The notes below the pieces were generated by a model. The model did not search any database. It had not been told where the DNA came from and saw nothing but the letters and a program-made list of their open reading frames with translations. A DNA stretch of 64,000 bases, taken from Pseudonocardia cypriaca. Its GTDB lineage: Bacteria > Actinomycetota > Actinomycetes > Mycobacteriales > Pseudonocardiaceae. The stretch is taken from positions 3,348,001 to 3,412,000 of the forward strand of contig NZ_VFPH01000001.1 of the NCBI RefSeq assembly GCF_006717045.1, in the 5' to 3' direction. Made by a program: the position numbers and the translations under genes. Below are positions 51,551 to 60,357 of the stretch, piece by piece (position 1 is the first letter of the stretch; each line of letters starts with the position of its first letter).

Positions 51551-52458
51551 GCGGCGTCGCCGATCCGGCCGTCCGGGCCGATCGTCCGCACACCCGGCGG
51601 CAGTGCGCCGCCCTCGCCGAGGTCGAGGCGCAGGCCGTCGTCGAGCACCACGCAGCGGGCCGGGGCGGCCCGGCCGGCCAGCTCGGCCATCCGCGCGGTG
51701 TCATCGGTGCGCAGCCGCCTGCGCGCGTGCGGGAGCAGGACGCACCCCCTGATCCACCCGAGGCCGGAGTCGAGGAACTCGGCGTGCGCCGGACCGTGCG
51801 GCGCCCGGTCGTGGAAGAGCAGCACCCGCTCGGTCAGCGCCATCGCGCCCGCCGACCAGGCGATCACCGCGGGTGCGGCACCCACCGCGAACAGCCGCAG
51901 CACGTGCAGCAACACCCCCACGTGCCCGCCGGCGACGACCAGCGCGGCCGCCGCGTCCAGCACCTGGCGGACCTCGGCGCGGTGCCCGGCGGCGGCGAGC
52001 CGCTCCCCCGGGTGCCACCTGGCCTCGAACTCCGCCCGCGCCTCCCGCACCCGGGCCAGGTGCCGCTCGTCGACGAGCCGGACCGCGGCCTCCGTGTCGG
52101 CCCGCGCCGCCTCCCGGATCTCGGCCCGGCTGCCGCCGTAGCGCCCCACCTCGCGCAGGGCCCGCAGCGTCCCGTCGATCTGCACGAGGTACAGCTCCTG
52201 CAGCTCGCGCAGCGCCGCCCGGTGCTCCAGCTCGGCGGCCGCGTACTCCGGGTCCTTCACCAGCACGTCCTGCCAGCGCGCGTGCAGGCTCAGGTTGACG
52301 CCGCGGCCCCCGACCAGCGCGTCGAGCTCCGCGTCGTCGGGCTCGCGCTCCTGCCAGCCCGCGGTGACCACGGCGACGGGCCCGTCGTCGAGGTCGAGGT
52401 TGCGGACGACCGAGTCCAGCGTGGGCCGCCGCTGCGGCCCCAGTACGACGATCTTCAC
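51547..52458 (-). CDS. Peptidase S51 / class I amidotransferase-like protein
   Basis: A 303-residue Rossmann-like protein. It begins VKIVVLGPQRRPTLDSVVRN and AVVTAGWQEREP. A helical insertion at about 55-160 follows, then ALVVAGGHV and VIAWSAGAMALTERVLLF. In that last segment Ser202 (W-S-A-G-A) sits where S51 peptidases and cyanophycinases have their nucleophile and glutamine amidotransferases have Cys. GVLLPHARRRLR provides a possible His. This points to a serine hydrolase rather than an amidotransferase. Between an ATP-grasp gene and an esterase gene, it may process the ligase product. No close named family is recognised. Confidence 0.75.
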   Translation of the reverse strand: MKIVVLGPQRRPTLDSVVRNLDLDDGPVAVVTAGWQEREPDDAELDALVGGRGVNLSLHARWQDVLVKDPEYAAAELEHRAALRELQELYLVQIDGTLRALREVGRYGGSRAEIREAARADTEAAVRLVDERHLARVREARAEFEARWHPGERLAAAGHRAEVRQVLDAAAALVVAGGHVGVLLHVLRLFAVGAAPAVIAWSAGAMALTERVLLFHDRAPHGPAHAEFLDSGLGWIRGCVLLPHARRRLRTDDTARMAELAGRAAPARCVVLDDGLRLDLGEGGALPPGVRTIGPDGRIGDAA

Positions 52459-52478
52459 TGCGCTGATGGTGGTCTCGG

Positions 52479-53702
52479 TCAACCTGCGTGCACGTGGACC
52501 GTCCGGCCCACGTCGTCGAGCATCCCGCGCAGGACGTCGTAGTCGGGGTGCCGCATGCGCACGTAGGCGTTGGCCCAGTACCCGGCCTCCACCGGCTGGG
52601 TCGGCGTACCGGGCGGCGGCAGGTGGGCGTCGATCACCCACTCCCCCACGCGCGCCTGCGCCTCGTCGACGCCCGAGTAGCCGCTGATCTGCCCGTCGCG
52701 GTCGGGGCGGAGCGCCACGATCCCGGTGGCGAACCGCCGCGACGGGCGGGCCGCGATGTGCCCGTGGACCACCGCGTTGGCCCACTCCCGGTAGATGTCG
52801 ATGTCGTTGCCCGCCGAGTAGAGGTCCCACGCGCCGACACCGGGCGGCCGGCACCCGATCTCGGAGAACCGCAGGCCCTTCGGCCCGAAGAACCACTCCA
52901 TGTGCGTGGCGCTCGTGCCGATCCCCAGCGCCTCGTTCACCCGGGCGCCCAGTTCGCGCAGCTCTTCGTAGTCGGGCACGGAGTCGACCCGGTTCGTCGA
53001 GACGAACTGCGGGGAGATCCACCGGGTGCGCATCGCCTCGAGGACGTTCGGGTAGTAGTGCGAGACGAAGTCGAGCGAGGCGTGCCCGTCGATCGACAGC
53101 GTGTCGTAGAAGCCCTCGTGGCCCTCCACGAACTCCTCGACGGCGATCGACTCGACGCCCTGCCCGCCGAACCGGCCGAGCGCCTCGTCCAGTCCGGCGC
53201 GGTCGTCGATGCGGACGGTGTCGAGCGCACCCGCGCCGGTGCGCGGCTTGAGGATGATCGGGTAGCCGATGGCGTCGACGAAGGCGTGCACCTCCTCGGC
53301 GTTCGTCACGGCCGCCGAGGCCGCCGTGGGAACGCCCGCGGCGCGCAGCGCCTCCTTCATCGAGGGCTTGTCCCGGCAGAGCCACGCCGTGCGCACCGAC
53401 GTGCCCGGGATCGTGCAGTTCTCCCTGGCCTGCGCCGCTGCCATCGTGTGGGCCTCGATCGTGGCCTCGAGTCGGTCGACCCACACCTTGTCCTGGATCC
53501 AGCGGACGGCGTCGGTGAGGACTCCGGCGTCCACCACCGTCGGCACCTGGTGGTAGTGCGCCATCCAGCCTTTCAGCTCGTCGTCGAGCTCGTCGACGTG
53601 CCGCTCCCCCACGCCGATCACCGTGGCCCCGACATCGGCCAGCGCGCGCACGAAATGGCGTTGGGTGGGCGGGAACGCCGGCTCGACGTAGACCACGTTC
53701 AC
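52479..53702 (-). CDS. ATP-grasp ligase A
   Basis: A 407-residue ATP-grasp enzyme. The Rossmann pre-domain opens VNVVYVEPAFPPTQRHFVRA. CRDKPSMKEALRAAGVPTA is the D-K-x-x-M-[KR] hinge (Asp111, Lys112). YPIILKPRTGAGA places the ATP Lys152, EEFVEGHEGFYDTLSIDG the adenine/phosphate loop, and THMEWF then SEIGCRPPG the metal Glu281 and Arg285. Such enzymes activate a carboxylate as acyl-phosphate and join it to an amine. The paralogues at 53726 and 54952 share THMEW and RPPG. It lies 20 bases upstream of the S51 gene on the same strand and 23 bases from the divergent ligase B. Confidence 0.88.
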   Translation of the reverse strand: MNVVYVEPAFPPTQRHFVRALADVGATVIGVGERHVDELDDELKGWMAHYHQVPTVVDAGVLTDAVRWIQDKVWVDRLEATIEAHTMAAAQARENCTIPGTSVRTAWLCRDKPSMKEALRAAGVPTAASAAVTNAEEVHAFVDAIGYPIILKPRTGAGALDTVRIDDRAGLDEALGRFGGQGVESIAVEEFVEGHEGFYDTLSIDGHASLDFVSHYYPNVLEAMRTRWISPQFVSTNRVDSVPDYEELRELGARVNEALGIGTSATHMEWFFGPKGLRFSEIGCRPPGVGAWDLYSAGNDIDIYREWANAVVHGHIAARPSRRFATGIVALRPDRDGQISGYSGVDEAQARVGEWVIDAHLPPPGTPTQPVEAGYWANAYVRMRHPDYDVLRGMLDDVGRTVHVHAG

Positions 53703-53725
53703 CCTGAGGAGGGTAGCTTCCAGGA
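53703..53725. promoter_or_regulatory. 23-base divergent promoter spacer between ATP-grasp genes A and B
   Basis: Only 23 bases separate two divergent GTG starts. On the plus strand TAGCTT (53714-53719) ends six bases before the GTG. On the minus strand TACCCT (53708-53713) ends five bases before the other GTG. Both arrangements fit leaderless messages from back-to-back -10 boxes, with -35 regions inside the opposite gene. Confidence 0.5.
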
Positions 53726-54955
53726 GTGGTCGTCGCCGCCTTCGTCGCACCGTTCCTGATGCCGGCCACCGCGCGGTTCGTCGCTGCGGCTGCTCAGCTG
53801 CCCGGCGTCCGACTGGGGGTGATCACCGCGGCGCCCGCCGAGCAGGTGCCCCCTGACCTGGCCCGCCACCTGCACGCGCACTGGCGCGTGGACGACCCCC
53901 TCGACCCGCGCCAGATCGTCGCGGCCGTGAAGGGGCTCTCCGGCCAGATGGGGCAGGTGGAGCGGCTGGTCGGGGCCCTCGAACAGCTGCAGGTGCCGCT
54001 CGCGTACGCGCGGGAGACCCTCGGCATCCCCGGCCTGGACGTCGAGACCGCTTACAACGTGCGGGACAAGTCGCGGATGAAGCAGGTGCTGCGCGCCGCG
54101 GGTGTCCCGTGCGCCCGCCACCAGCTCGTCACCGACCCCGGCGAAGCCTTCGCCTTCGCGGACACCGTCGGATTCCCGCTGGTCGCGAAGCCGCCCGCTG
54201 GGGCGGGCGCCCAGGCGACCTACCGGCTCGACGACGGCGGCGCGCTGCGGAGCTGGCTCGCCGCCACCCCGCCCCGGGCGGACGCACCGGGCCTGCTCGA
54301 GGAGTTCCTGGTCGGGGAGGAGCACACCTTCGACAGCGTCACCCTCGGCGGGCGCACCGTGTGGGCCTCGATCTCGGACTACCTACCGCCCCCGCTGGAC
54401 GTGCTGCGCAACCCGTGGATCCAGTGGACGGTGCTGCTGCCACGCGAGCTGGACGACCCGCGCTACTCCGGGATCGGCGAGGCCGGGCCGGCCGCGCTCC
54501 GCGCGCTCGGCGTGCGCGACGGCCTGACCCACATGGAGTGGTTCCGCCGTCCCGACGGCTCGGTCGCGGTGTCCGAGGTGGGCGCCCGGCCGCCCGGCGC
54601 CCAGATCTCGTCCATGCTCGGGTACGTCCACGACGTCGACTTCTACCGGATGTGGACCGAGCTAGTGATCCTCGACCGCTTCGACCCGCCCGAACGCAAG
54701 TACGCCGCGGGCACCGTCTACCTGCGGGGCCAGGGACGTGGGCGCGTCCGCGCGGTGCACGGGGTCGACGAGCTGCAGCAGCGCATCGGGCACCTCGTCG
54801 TGGAGGCGCGGCTGCCCGAGCCGGGGCAGCCGGCGTCGTCGAGCTACGAGGGCGAGGGGTACGTCACCGTCCGGCATCCCGACACGGACGTGGTGCGCGA
54901 CGCCCTGCGGCAGATCGTCGACGGGATCCGGGTCGAGCTGGTGGAGGCGCAGTGA
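53726..54955 (+). CDS. ATP-grasp ligase B
   Basis: A 409-residue paralogue of ligase A. NVRDKSRMKQVLRAAGVPCA is the hinge, FPLVAKPPAGAGA holds Lys155, EEFLVGEEHTFDSVTLGG the phosphate loop, and LTHMEWFRRP plus SEVGARPPG the metal Glu284 and Arg288. The N-terminal domain (FVAPFLMPATARFVAAAAQL) is shorter in motif content than in A and C. The spacer WASISDYLPPPLDVLRNPWI probably lines the substrate pocket. It is coupled to ligase C by GTGA and divergent from A. Conserved residues suggest an active enzyme. Confidence 0.88.
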   Translation: MVVAAFVAPFLMPATARFVAAAAQLPGVRLGVITAAPAEQVPPDLARHLHAHWRVDDPLDPRQIVAAVKGLSGQMGQVERLVGALEQLQVPLAYARETLGIPGLDVETAYNVRDKSRMKQVLRAAGVPCARHQLVTDPGEAFAFADTVGFPLVAKPPAGAGAQATYRLDDGGALRSWLAATPPRADAPGLLEEFLVGEEHTFDSVTLGGRTVWASISDYLPPPLDVLRNPWIQWTVLLPRELDDPRYSGIGEAGPAALRALGVRDGLTHMEWFRRPDGSVAVSEVGARPPGAQISSMLGYVHDVDFYRMWTELVILDRFDPPERKYAAGTVYLRGQGRGRVRAVHGVDELQQRIGHLVVEARLPEPGQPASSSYEGEGYVTVRHPDTDVVRDALRQIVDGIRVELVEAQ

Positions 54956-56169
54956 CCACCGTCGTGATGCTGTCGCCCGGCTTCCCGGCGGAGATGGCCT
55001 ACTTCACCCGCGCACTGGCCTCCGTCGGGGCGCGCGTGATCGGGATCGGCGACCAGCCGCCGTCCGAGCTGCCCGCACCGGCCCGCGACGCGCTCGACCA
55101 CTACGAGCACGTGTCGCTCGCCGACGAGGGCGCCGTGTTCGCCGCGCTGCACGGCCTCACCCGGCACGTGCGGTTCGACCAGGTCGAGTGCCTGTGGGAG
55201 CCGTACATGATCCTGGCCGCTCGGATCAGGGAGACGTTCGGGCTGCCCGGCATGACCGTCGAGCAGACCGTCCCGTTCCGCGACAAGGAGCGGATGAAGC
55301 AGGTGCTCGACGCCGCCGGCATCCGCACGCCGCGGCACGCCAGCACGACCACCGTCGCCGGGGTGTGGGAGGCGGCGGAGCGGATCGGCTACCCGATCAT
55401 CATCAAGCCCATCTCGGGCGCGGGATCGGCCGACACCTACCGCATCGACTCCTCGTCCCAGCTCACCGAGACGCTGCCGCTGCTGCGGCACGTGCCGGAG
55501 GTGAGCGTCGAGGAGTTCGTCGACGGGGAGGAGTTCACCTTCGACACCGTCTGCGCCAACGGGAAGATCCTCTTCGAGAACGTCATGTGGTACCGGCCGC
55601 GACCGCTGCAGATGAAGATGCACGAGTGGGTCAGCCCGGTCTCGATCGCGCTGCGCGACCTCTCGGTGCCCGACCTGCAGCCGGGGCGGGAGATGGGCGC
55701 CCAGGTCCTCGCCGCGCTCGGGTTCCAGACCGGGTTCACGCACATGGAGTGGTACCGCACCGCGTCCGGTGAGGCCGTGTTCGGCGAGATCGCCGCCCGG
55801 CCGCCCGGCGCCCGGGTCGTCGACCTGATGAACTACTCCACCGACGGAGACCTCTACGTCGGCTGGGCGGAGGCCGTGCTCCACGGGCAGCTGCGCACCC
55901 CGCTGCACCAGCGCTACAACGCGGGCACCATCTTCAAGCGCGCGCAGGGCGCCGGCCGGATCACCCACATCGAGGGCCTCCACGCCCTCCAGGCCGACTA
56001 CGGCGACGACATCGTGCTCGTCGACCTGCTCCCGGTCGGCGCACAACGCCGCGACTGGCGGGCCCTGCTGATCAGCGACGGCTGGGTCGTGGTGCGCCAC
56101 CACGAGCTGCAGCGGGTGATCGAGATGACCGAGCGGTTCGCCACCGACCTGCAGCTCTACGCGGGATGA
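54952..56169 (+). CDS. ATP-grasp ligase C
   Basis: A 405-residue paralogue. The opening VVMLSPGFPAEMAYFTRALA matches the start of A. FRDKERMKQVLDAAGIRTP is the hinge, PIIIKPISGAGSADTYRID holds Lys152, EEFVDGEEFTFDTVCANG the loop, and FTHMEWYR then GEIAARPPG the metal Glu279 and Arg283. YNAGTIFKRAQGAGRI is a C-terminal segment also seen in A and B as ATGIVALRP and AAGTVYLRG. It is translated with ligase B and ends four bases before the convergent flavin oxidase. The three paralogues may act in sequence or condense different building blocks. Confidence 0.88.
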   Translation: MTTVVMLSPGFPAEMAYFTRALASVGARVIGIGDQPPSELPAPARDALDHYEHVSLADEGAVFAALHGLTRHVRFDQVECLWEPYMILAARIRETFGLPGMTVEQTVPFRDKERMKQVLDAAGIRTPRHASTTTVAGVWEAAERIGYPIIIKPISGAGSADTYRIDSSSQLTETLPLLRHVPEVSVEEFVDGEEFTFDTVCANGKILFENVMWYRPRPLQMKMHEWVSPVSIALRDLSVPDLQPGREMGAQVLAALGFQTGFTHMEWYRTASGEAVFGEIAARPPGARVVDLMNYSTDGDLYVGWAEAVLHGQLRTPLHQRYNAGTIFKRAQGAGRITHIEGLHALQADYGDDIVLVDLLPVGAQRRDWRALLISDGWVVVRHHELQRVIEMTERFATDLQLYAG

Positions 56170-56172
56170 ACC

Positions 56173-57588
56173 TCAGTCGGGCGAGATGTTCTGGTTCAGC
56201 CGGAAGACGTTGTCCGGGTCGTACCGGCGTTTGAGCGCCTTGAGCCGCGCGTACTTCGCCGCACCGTAGGCCTGCCGAACGCGTTCCTCGCCCTCGTCCA
56301 TGAGGAAGTTGACGTAGACGCCGGAGTGGTGCGGCGTGAGCGCCGACCAGTAGGCGCGCGCCCATTCCCGTTCCGCGTTGAAACCCTCGGGGGTCCGGCT
56401 GTTGCCGTTGATGTTGAACGTGAAGCCGGCGGTGCGTCCGTTGAAAGCCGTCCGGGTCTCGTCGACGCGGGCGACGGCTCCGCCCATCTGCCACAGGGCG
56501 ATGCTGCTGATGGGCGACACGATCCGGCTGCCGTACTCGGCAACGGTGTCGATCAGGTCGTCGGTGAGCTCCGCGACGTCACACGCCCGGAAGTAGTACC
56601 ACCAGCCGCGCTGGAAGCTGGGATCGAACATCGACTGGTGGACCAGGTACGGCTTGGGCACGCACAGGTCCAGCACGGGCCGGCCGAACGTCTTCAACGG
56701 ACGCAGCACGCGTTCCGCATCCTCGAGCGGGCCGGCGTAACAGGCGGCGACGCCGATCACGTGCCGGCCGACCAGCTCGCGGGGGACGACCGGCAGGTCG
56801 GGCGCCCTCCGCTGCACGACGATCGTCATCAGCTCGTCGGGGCAATCGGCGATCCATTCGCGGTAGAAACGAAGTACCTCGGGGGCCTGCTCCATCGGCC
56901 AGTAGACCGGGCCTGCGAAGACATCGGGTCCCAACGGGTGCAGCCGGAACTCGAACTCGGTGACGATCCCGAAGTTGCCGCCACCACCGCGCACCGCCCA
57001 GAACAGGTCGGCGTTGCTGGTGTCGCTCGCGCTCACGGACGCGCCGTCGGCGGTGACCATCTCCACCGAGAGCAGGTTGTCGATCGTCAGGCCGTACTTG
57101 CGCATGATCCAGCCGATCCCGCCGCCCAACGTGAGTCCCGAAATCCCGGTGTGCGTCACGATCCCCGCTGGTACTGCGAGCCCGAACGCCTGCGTCTCCC
57201 GGTCCAGCTCGCCGAGGAGCACCCCGGCGTGCACCCGGGCTGTCCGGGTGGCGGGGTCGACCCGGACCCCTTTCATCGGGGACAGATCGATGACCATCCC
57301 GCCGTCGCAGACGGAGTAGCCCGGGAAGCTGTGGCCACCGCCTCGGACCGCGACGCGCAGGTCGTGCGTTCTGGCGAAGCGCACCGCCGCGCTCACGTCG
57401 GCAGCACCGGCGCATCGGGCGATGAGCGCCGGGCGACGGTCGATCGACCCGTTCCACACTCGTCGATGCTGTTCGTACGCAGGGTCGTGTGGACCGATCA
57501 GGTCGCCGCGCAGGGCGGTTCCGAGCTCCTTGACTGCGCGCTGGTCGAGCCGGACCGGCTCGTGCGCCGTTCTGGTCGGGGTCGCCAT
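56173..57588 (-). CDS. FAD-linked oxidase (BBE/berberine-bridge type)
   Basis: A 471-residue oxidase of the VAO/PCMH fold. VRGGGHSFPGYS gives His86 as the site of covalent FAD attachment; the CSVG-type second attachment cysteine seen in BBE proteins is not obvious, VTHTGISGLTLGGGIGW occurring there instead. The C-terminal BBE segment reads GVYVNFL and RYDPDNVFRLNQNI. Enzymes of this family oxidise alcohols, sugars or amines using oxygen. It ends four bases from ligase C and is codirectional with a Crp-family gene upstream, which may control it. It may or may not belong to the ligase pathway. Confidence 0.9.
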   Translation of the reverse strand: MATPTRTAHEPVRLDQRAVKELGTALRGDLIGPHDPAYEQHRRVWNGSIDRRPALIARCAGAADVSAAVRFARTHDLRVAVRGGGHSFPGYSVCDGGMVIDLSPMKGVRVDPATRTARVHAGVLLGELDRETQAFGLAVPAGIVTHTGISGLTLGGGIGWIMRKYGLTIDNLLSVEMVTADGASVSASDTSNADLFWAVRGGGGNFGIVTEFEFRLHPLGPDVFAGPVYWPMEQAPEVLRFYREWIADCPDELMTIVVQRRAPDLPVVPRELVGRHVIGVAACYAGPLEDAERVLRPLKTFGRPVLDLCVPKPYLVHQSMFDPSFQRGWWYYFRACDVAELTDDLIDTVAEYGSRIVSPISSIALWQMGGAVARVDETRTAFNGRTAGFTFNINGNSRTPEGFNAEREWARAYWSALTPHHSGVYVNFLMDEGEERVRQAYGAAKYARLKALKRRYDPDNVFRLNQNISPD

Positions 57589-57619
57589 CCCGGAAGTGTC
57601 GAGGTGAGGGGCGTCCCTG

Positions 57620-58333
57620 TCAGGAACGTCGGTTCCACCCCAGCTCCCGGGTCAGGTGTTCCGGATCGACGAGGACGATCCGATCGCGCTCGGTACGCAC
57701 CAGCCCGTCCTCGCGCAGCTCCCGCAGTACCCGAACGACAACCTCCCGGACCGTGCCGACTGAGTCCGCCAGCTCCCGCTGGCTGACCGGGACGGCGAGC
57801 TCCTGACCTCGCGCACACCTGCTCGCACGCTCTGAGGCGAGGTCGAGCAGATGCCGGGCCACCCGCTGCCGCATCGTGGCGAACGCGGTGCCGGGGATCT
57901 CGTAGACGAAGTTCAGGGCCCGTTCGCTCTGCTCGGCGAGGAAGGCCCGGGCCACCCGCACGTCGCGGTCCCCCGCCGTTCGCGCCCTGCTCGGAGAAAG
58001 CCGCAGCACATCCGCATCCACGAGCGCCTGGATCGTGGCGGGCAACGTGAACCCGGCTGCGAACAGCGACATCACCCCTATGAGGGCACCGGACCGGCAG
58101 TACCGGATGGTCATCGTCCGACCGTCCGGAGCAGTCACGAAGACCCGCACCACACCGGAGACGACCAGCTCGAGGTGCGGTGCGTCCTCGCCCTCCCGGT
58201 GGGTGACCGATCCGGCCGGGATCCTCACCCGGACCGCATCCGCCAGCAGTTCGGTGAGAACCGTCGGTGGCAGCCCACGCAGGTGGGACATCGAGACGGC
58301 GCGGTGCACATCAGCGTCCACGACACCACCCAA
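57620..58333 (-). CDS. Crp/Fnr family transcriptional regulator
   Basis: A 237-residue regulator. The cyclic-nucleotide-binding-type beta-barrel spans RIPAGSVTHREGEDAPHLEL and VRVFVTAPDGRTMTIRYCRS, followed by the dimer helix and the winged helix PVSQRELADSVGTVREVVVR, the Crp HTH signature. The phosphate-binding loop reads LIGVMSLFAAG and lacks the R-x-S of cAMP binders, so the ligand is uncertain. I keep the GTG at 58333; ATG 58291 would give a 223-residue form that fits the family start better. It probably controls the flavin oxidase gene downstream or itself. Confidence 0.85.
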   Translation of the reverse strand: MGGVVDADVHRAVSMSHLRGLPPTVLTELLADAVRVRIPAGSVTHREGEDAPHLELVVSGVVRVFVTAPDGRTMTIRYCRSGALIGVMSLFAAGFTLPATIQALVDADVLRLSPSRARTAGDRDVRVARAFLAEQSERALNFVYEIPGTAFATMRQRVARHLLDLASERASRCARGQELAVPVSQRELADSVGTVREVVVRVLRELREDGLVRTERDRIVLVDPEHLTRELGWNRRS

Positions 58334-58431
58334 CGACCGGCCCGGGGCTGATCAGTGTGCGTAGATGGTGAGACAGCGGGCAACGAGGGTAGCGCTGCGG
58401 TGGTGTCTTGCGCCCAGGCCAGCCTCCACCA

Positions 58432-59088
58432 GGCCTTCGGTGGCGCCGCGGCCCGTCGAGGCCACCGCACACCGGGCCTTCGGTGGCGCCGCGCATCGTG
58501 CGGGGCCGCCCCTCACGCCTCAAGGGCGCTCCGCGTCGCTGCCGCGATCGCTACGCGACCCTTGACCCGTGAGCCTCTACGACCCCTGAAGGCCCGCTTC
58601 GCGGGCAGGCCCGGGCCTGCCCCTTCGGCCCGCGGCGCCCCCGAAGGCCGGTCCCACCACCATGATCACGGCTTCGGCGCGAAACCCGACGCCCTGCGTC
58701 GGGAAACGCACCCAACTGATGATCTTCGCAGCCCACACACCCGTTCTCCGCTCACGCTGCCCGTCGACCGGCCGCGTGGGCCGACAAGGGGTGCGCGAGA
58801 GCACCAACCCCGGTGCGCGAAGGCAACCGAATGCCCGACACCGGCCTCCTGGCGGCGCCGCGCACCAAGAGGGCAGGCCCTTGGGCCTGCCCGCACAGCT
58901 GCCCTCAAGGGGCCGCAGAGGCTCGCAGGTCAAGGGTCGCGAAGCGATCGCGAAGCGACGCCGAAGGCGCCCTTGAGCTGTGAGGGGCGGCCCCGCACAA
59001 TCGCGGCGCCGCCAGGAGGCCCCGGAAAGAGCACACCTTGAGCCAGGAGGCCTTGACCGGGAAGACCGGGAGACAGGGGGCCTTGAGC
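58432..59088. repeat. Dispersed composite repeat, copy 3 (A arm then B arm)
   Basis: Arm A is 58475-58649 and arm B is 58843-59021, in the same order as copy 1. A solo arm-end, GGCCTTCGGTGGCGCCGCGG, lies at 58432-58451. The centre (58650-58842) shares with copy 2 the hairpin CCCGACGC (58685-58692) and GCGTCGGG (58696-58703) and the CCCGTCGACCGG string. After arm B are two tracts of the type CAGGAGGCCTTGA. It sits between the start of the Crp gene and the end of ATP-grasp gene D, splitting the cluster. No credible protein is visible, and bases 58334-58431 are the Crp upstream region. Confidence 0.85.
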
Positions 59089-59093
59089 CAAAG

Positions 59094-60341
59094 CTATGCC
59101 GGCTGGGTGGCCCCCTTCTCATCCCGCACCCACAACCCCACGAGCCCGCGGAAGTGCGCGATGAACCGCTCGTGCTCCTCCGGCGGGTAGGTGCTGCGGA
59201 CGGTGTCGACGAGCAGTGCGTCGAACTCGGGGCTGTCGACCCACTCCAGCACGACCTCGCCGAGGTTGCCCATGCGGCTCTCGCAGAAGTCGAGGTAGCG
59301 GTCGGTCTCGAAGTACTCGTCGGCGAGCTTGCGGTAGCCGGCGAGCTTCTCGTGGTAGCTGAGGTCCTCCCGGTCGGCGATGGCGAAGTACTCGGCCATG
59401 CTCAGGTCCAGGCGCGGCTTGCGTTCGGTCACGAGGGAGAACACCGACCAGCGCACGAGGGCCCTCATCGCCCAGGGGAAGTAGTAATGCAGTGATGTCA
59501 GCGCGACGTCCGGGCAGGCGTTGGCGTAGTCGATCGGGTACACCTCGCTGCCGGAGACCAGGTTCTCGCAGGAGTTGAACTCCCAGCGGAAGAACGCGTT
59601 GATGAGCCGGGAGATCGTGACGACCTCGTCGCCGACCTCGGGGTTGAGGAACTCGTAGGTCACCTCGTAGCGGTCGTGCATGGGCAGCTCGGGGCGGAAC
59701 TTCATCACCATCGTCTCCGCGCCGATCGAGAGCGACCGTGCGAACGCCTCGTAGCCGTCGACCGCCTTCTGCAGGTGCATGAGCCGCTGGCCGGACGCGT
59801 CGTAGGCGGCCCGCAGGTCGTCGCGGTCCTTGATGCGGGTGACGCCGACCCATGCCCCGCCGTCGTAGGGCTTCATGAACAGCGGGTAGCCCATGCGCTC
59901 TGCGATGGCGTCGAGGTCGAACGGCTTGTTGTAGCGGGACGCGGTGTAGGCGAACTTGGCGTGTTCGGGCGGGTCCTTGAACGGCACGAGCACGGTGTCG
60001 GGCACCTTGAGCCCCAGCCGCATCATCGCGCAGTACGCGGCGTGCTTCTCCATCGACTGGAACGTGAACGGGCTGTTGAGCAGGTACACGTCGTCCATCA
60101 GCGCGATCTTCTTCAGCCACTCGCGCGGGACGTAGTACCAGTAGGCGAGCCGGTCGATGACCAGGTCGTACCGGGGGGTGTAGCGGAGGTCGAACGGCTC
60201 GATGGTGATCCGCTCGACGTCGAAGCAGTGTTCCTCTCCCGCGCCGGCGCGCACCGGCCCCATGCGCCGCACGATCGTCTCGAAGGCGGTGGGCCAGTCC
60301 TCCTCTGTGCCGAGCAGCAGCCCGATCAGGTGTCGGTTCAA
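59094..60341 (-). CDS. ATP-grasp ligase D (divergent, longer N-domain)
   Basis: A 415-residue ATP-grasp protein of a different subgroup from A-C. The N-domain opens MNRHLIGLLLGTEEDWPTAF. SMEKHAAYCAMMRLGLKVPD is the hinge, YPLFMKPYDGGAWVGV holds Lys157, and FRWEFNSCEN (Glu254, Asn256) then VYPIDYANACPD (Asp271, Asn274) supply the metal motifs. The sequence is aromatic-rich (RLAYWYYVPREW). It is on the same strand as the esterase upstream, separated by 16 bases, and lies 2.9 kb from the ligase B/C pair. Its partner in function is inferred, not shown. Confidence 0.8.
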   Translation of the reverse strand: MNRHLIGLLLGTEEDWPTAFETIVRRMGPVRAGAGEEHCFDVERITIEPFDLRYTPRYDLVIDRLAYWYYVPREWLKKIALMDDVYLLNSPFTFQSMEKHAAYCAMMRLGLKVPDTVLVPFKDPPEHAKFAYTASRYNKPFDLDAIAERMGYPLFMKPYDGGAWVGVTRIKDRDDLRAAYDASGQRLMHLQKAVDGYEAFARSLSIGAETMVMKFRPELPMHDRYEVTYEFLNPEVGDEVVTISRLINAFFRWEFNSCENLVSGSEVYPIDYANACPDVALTSLHYYFPWAMRALVRWSVFSLVTERKPRLDLSMAEYFAIADREDLSYHEKLAGYRKLADEYFETDRYLDFCESRMGNLGEVVLEWVDSPEFDALLVDTVRSTYPPEEHERFIAHFRGLVGLWVRDEKGATQPA

Positions 60342-60357
60342 CGGCCCCTCTCCTTCG

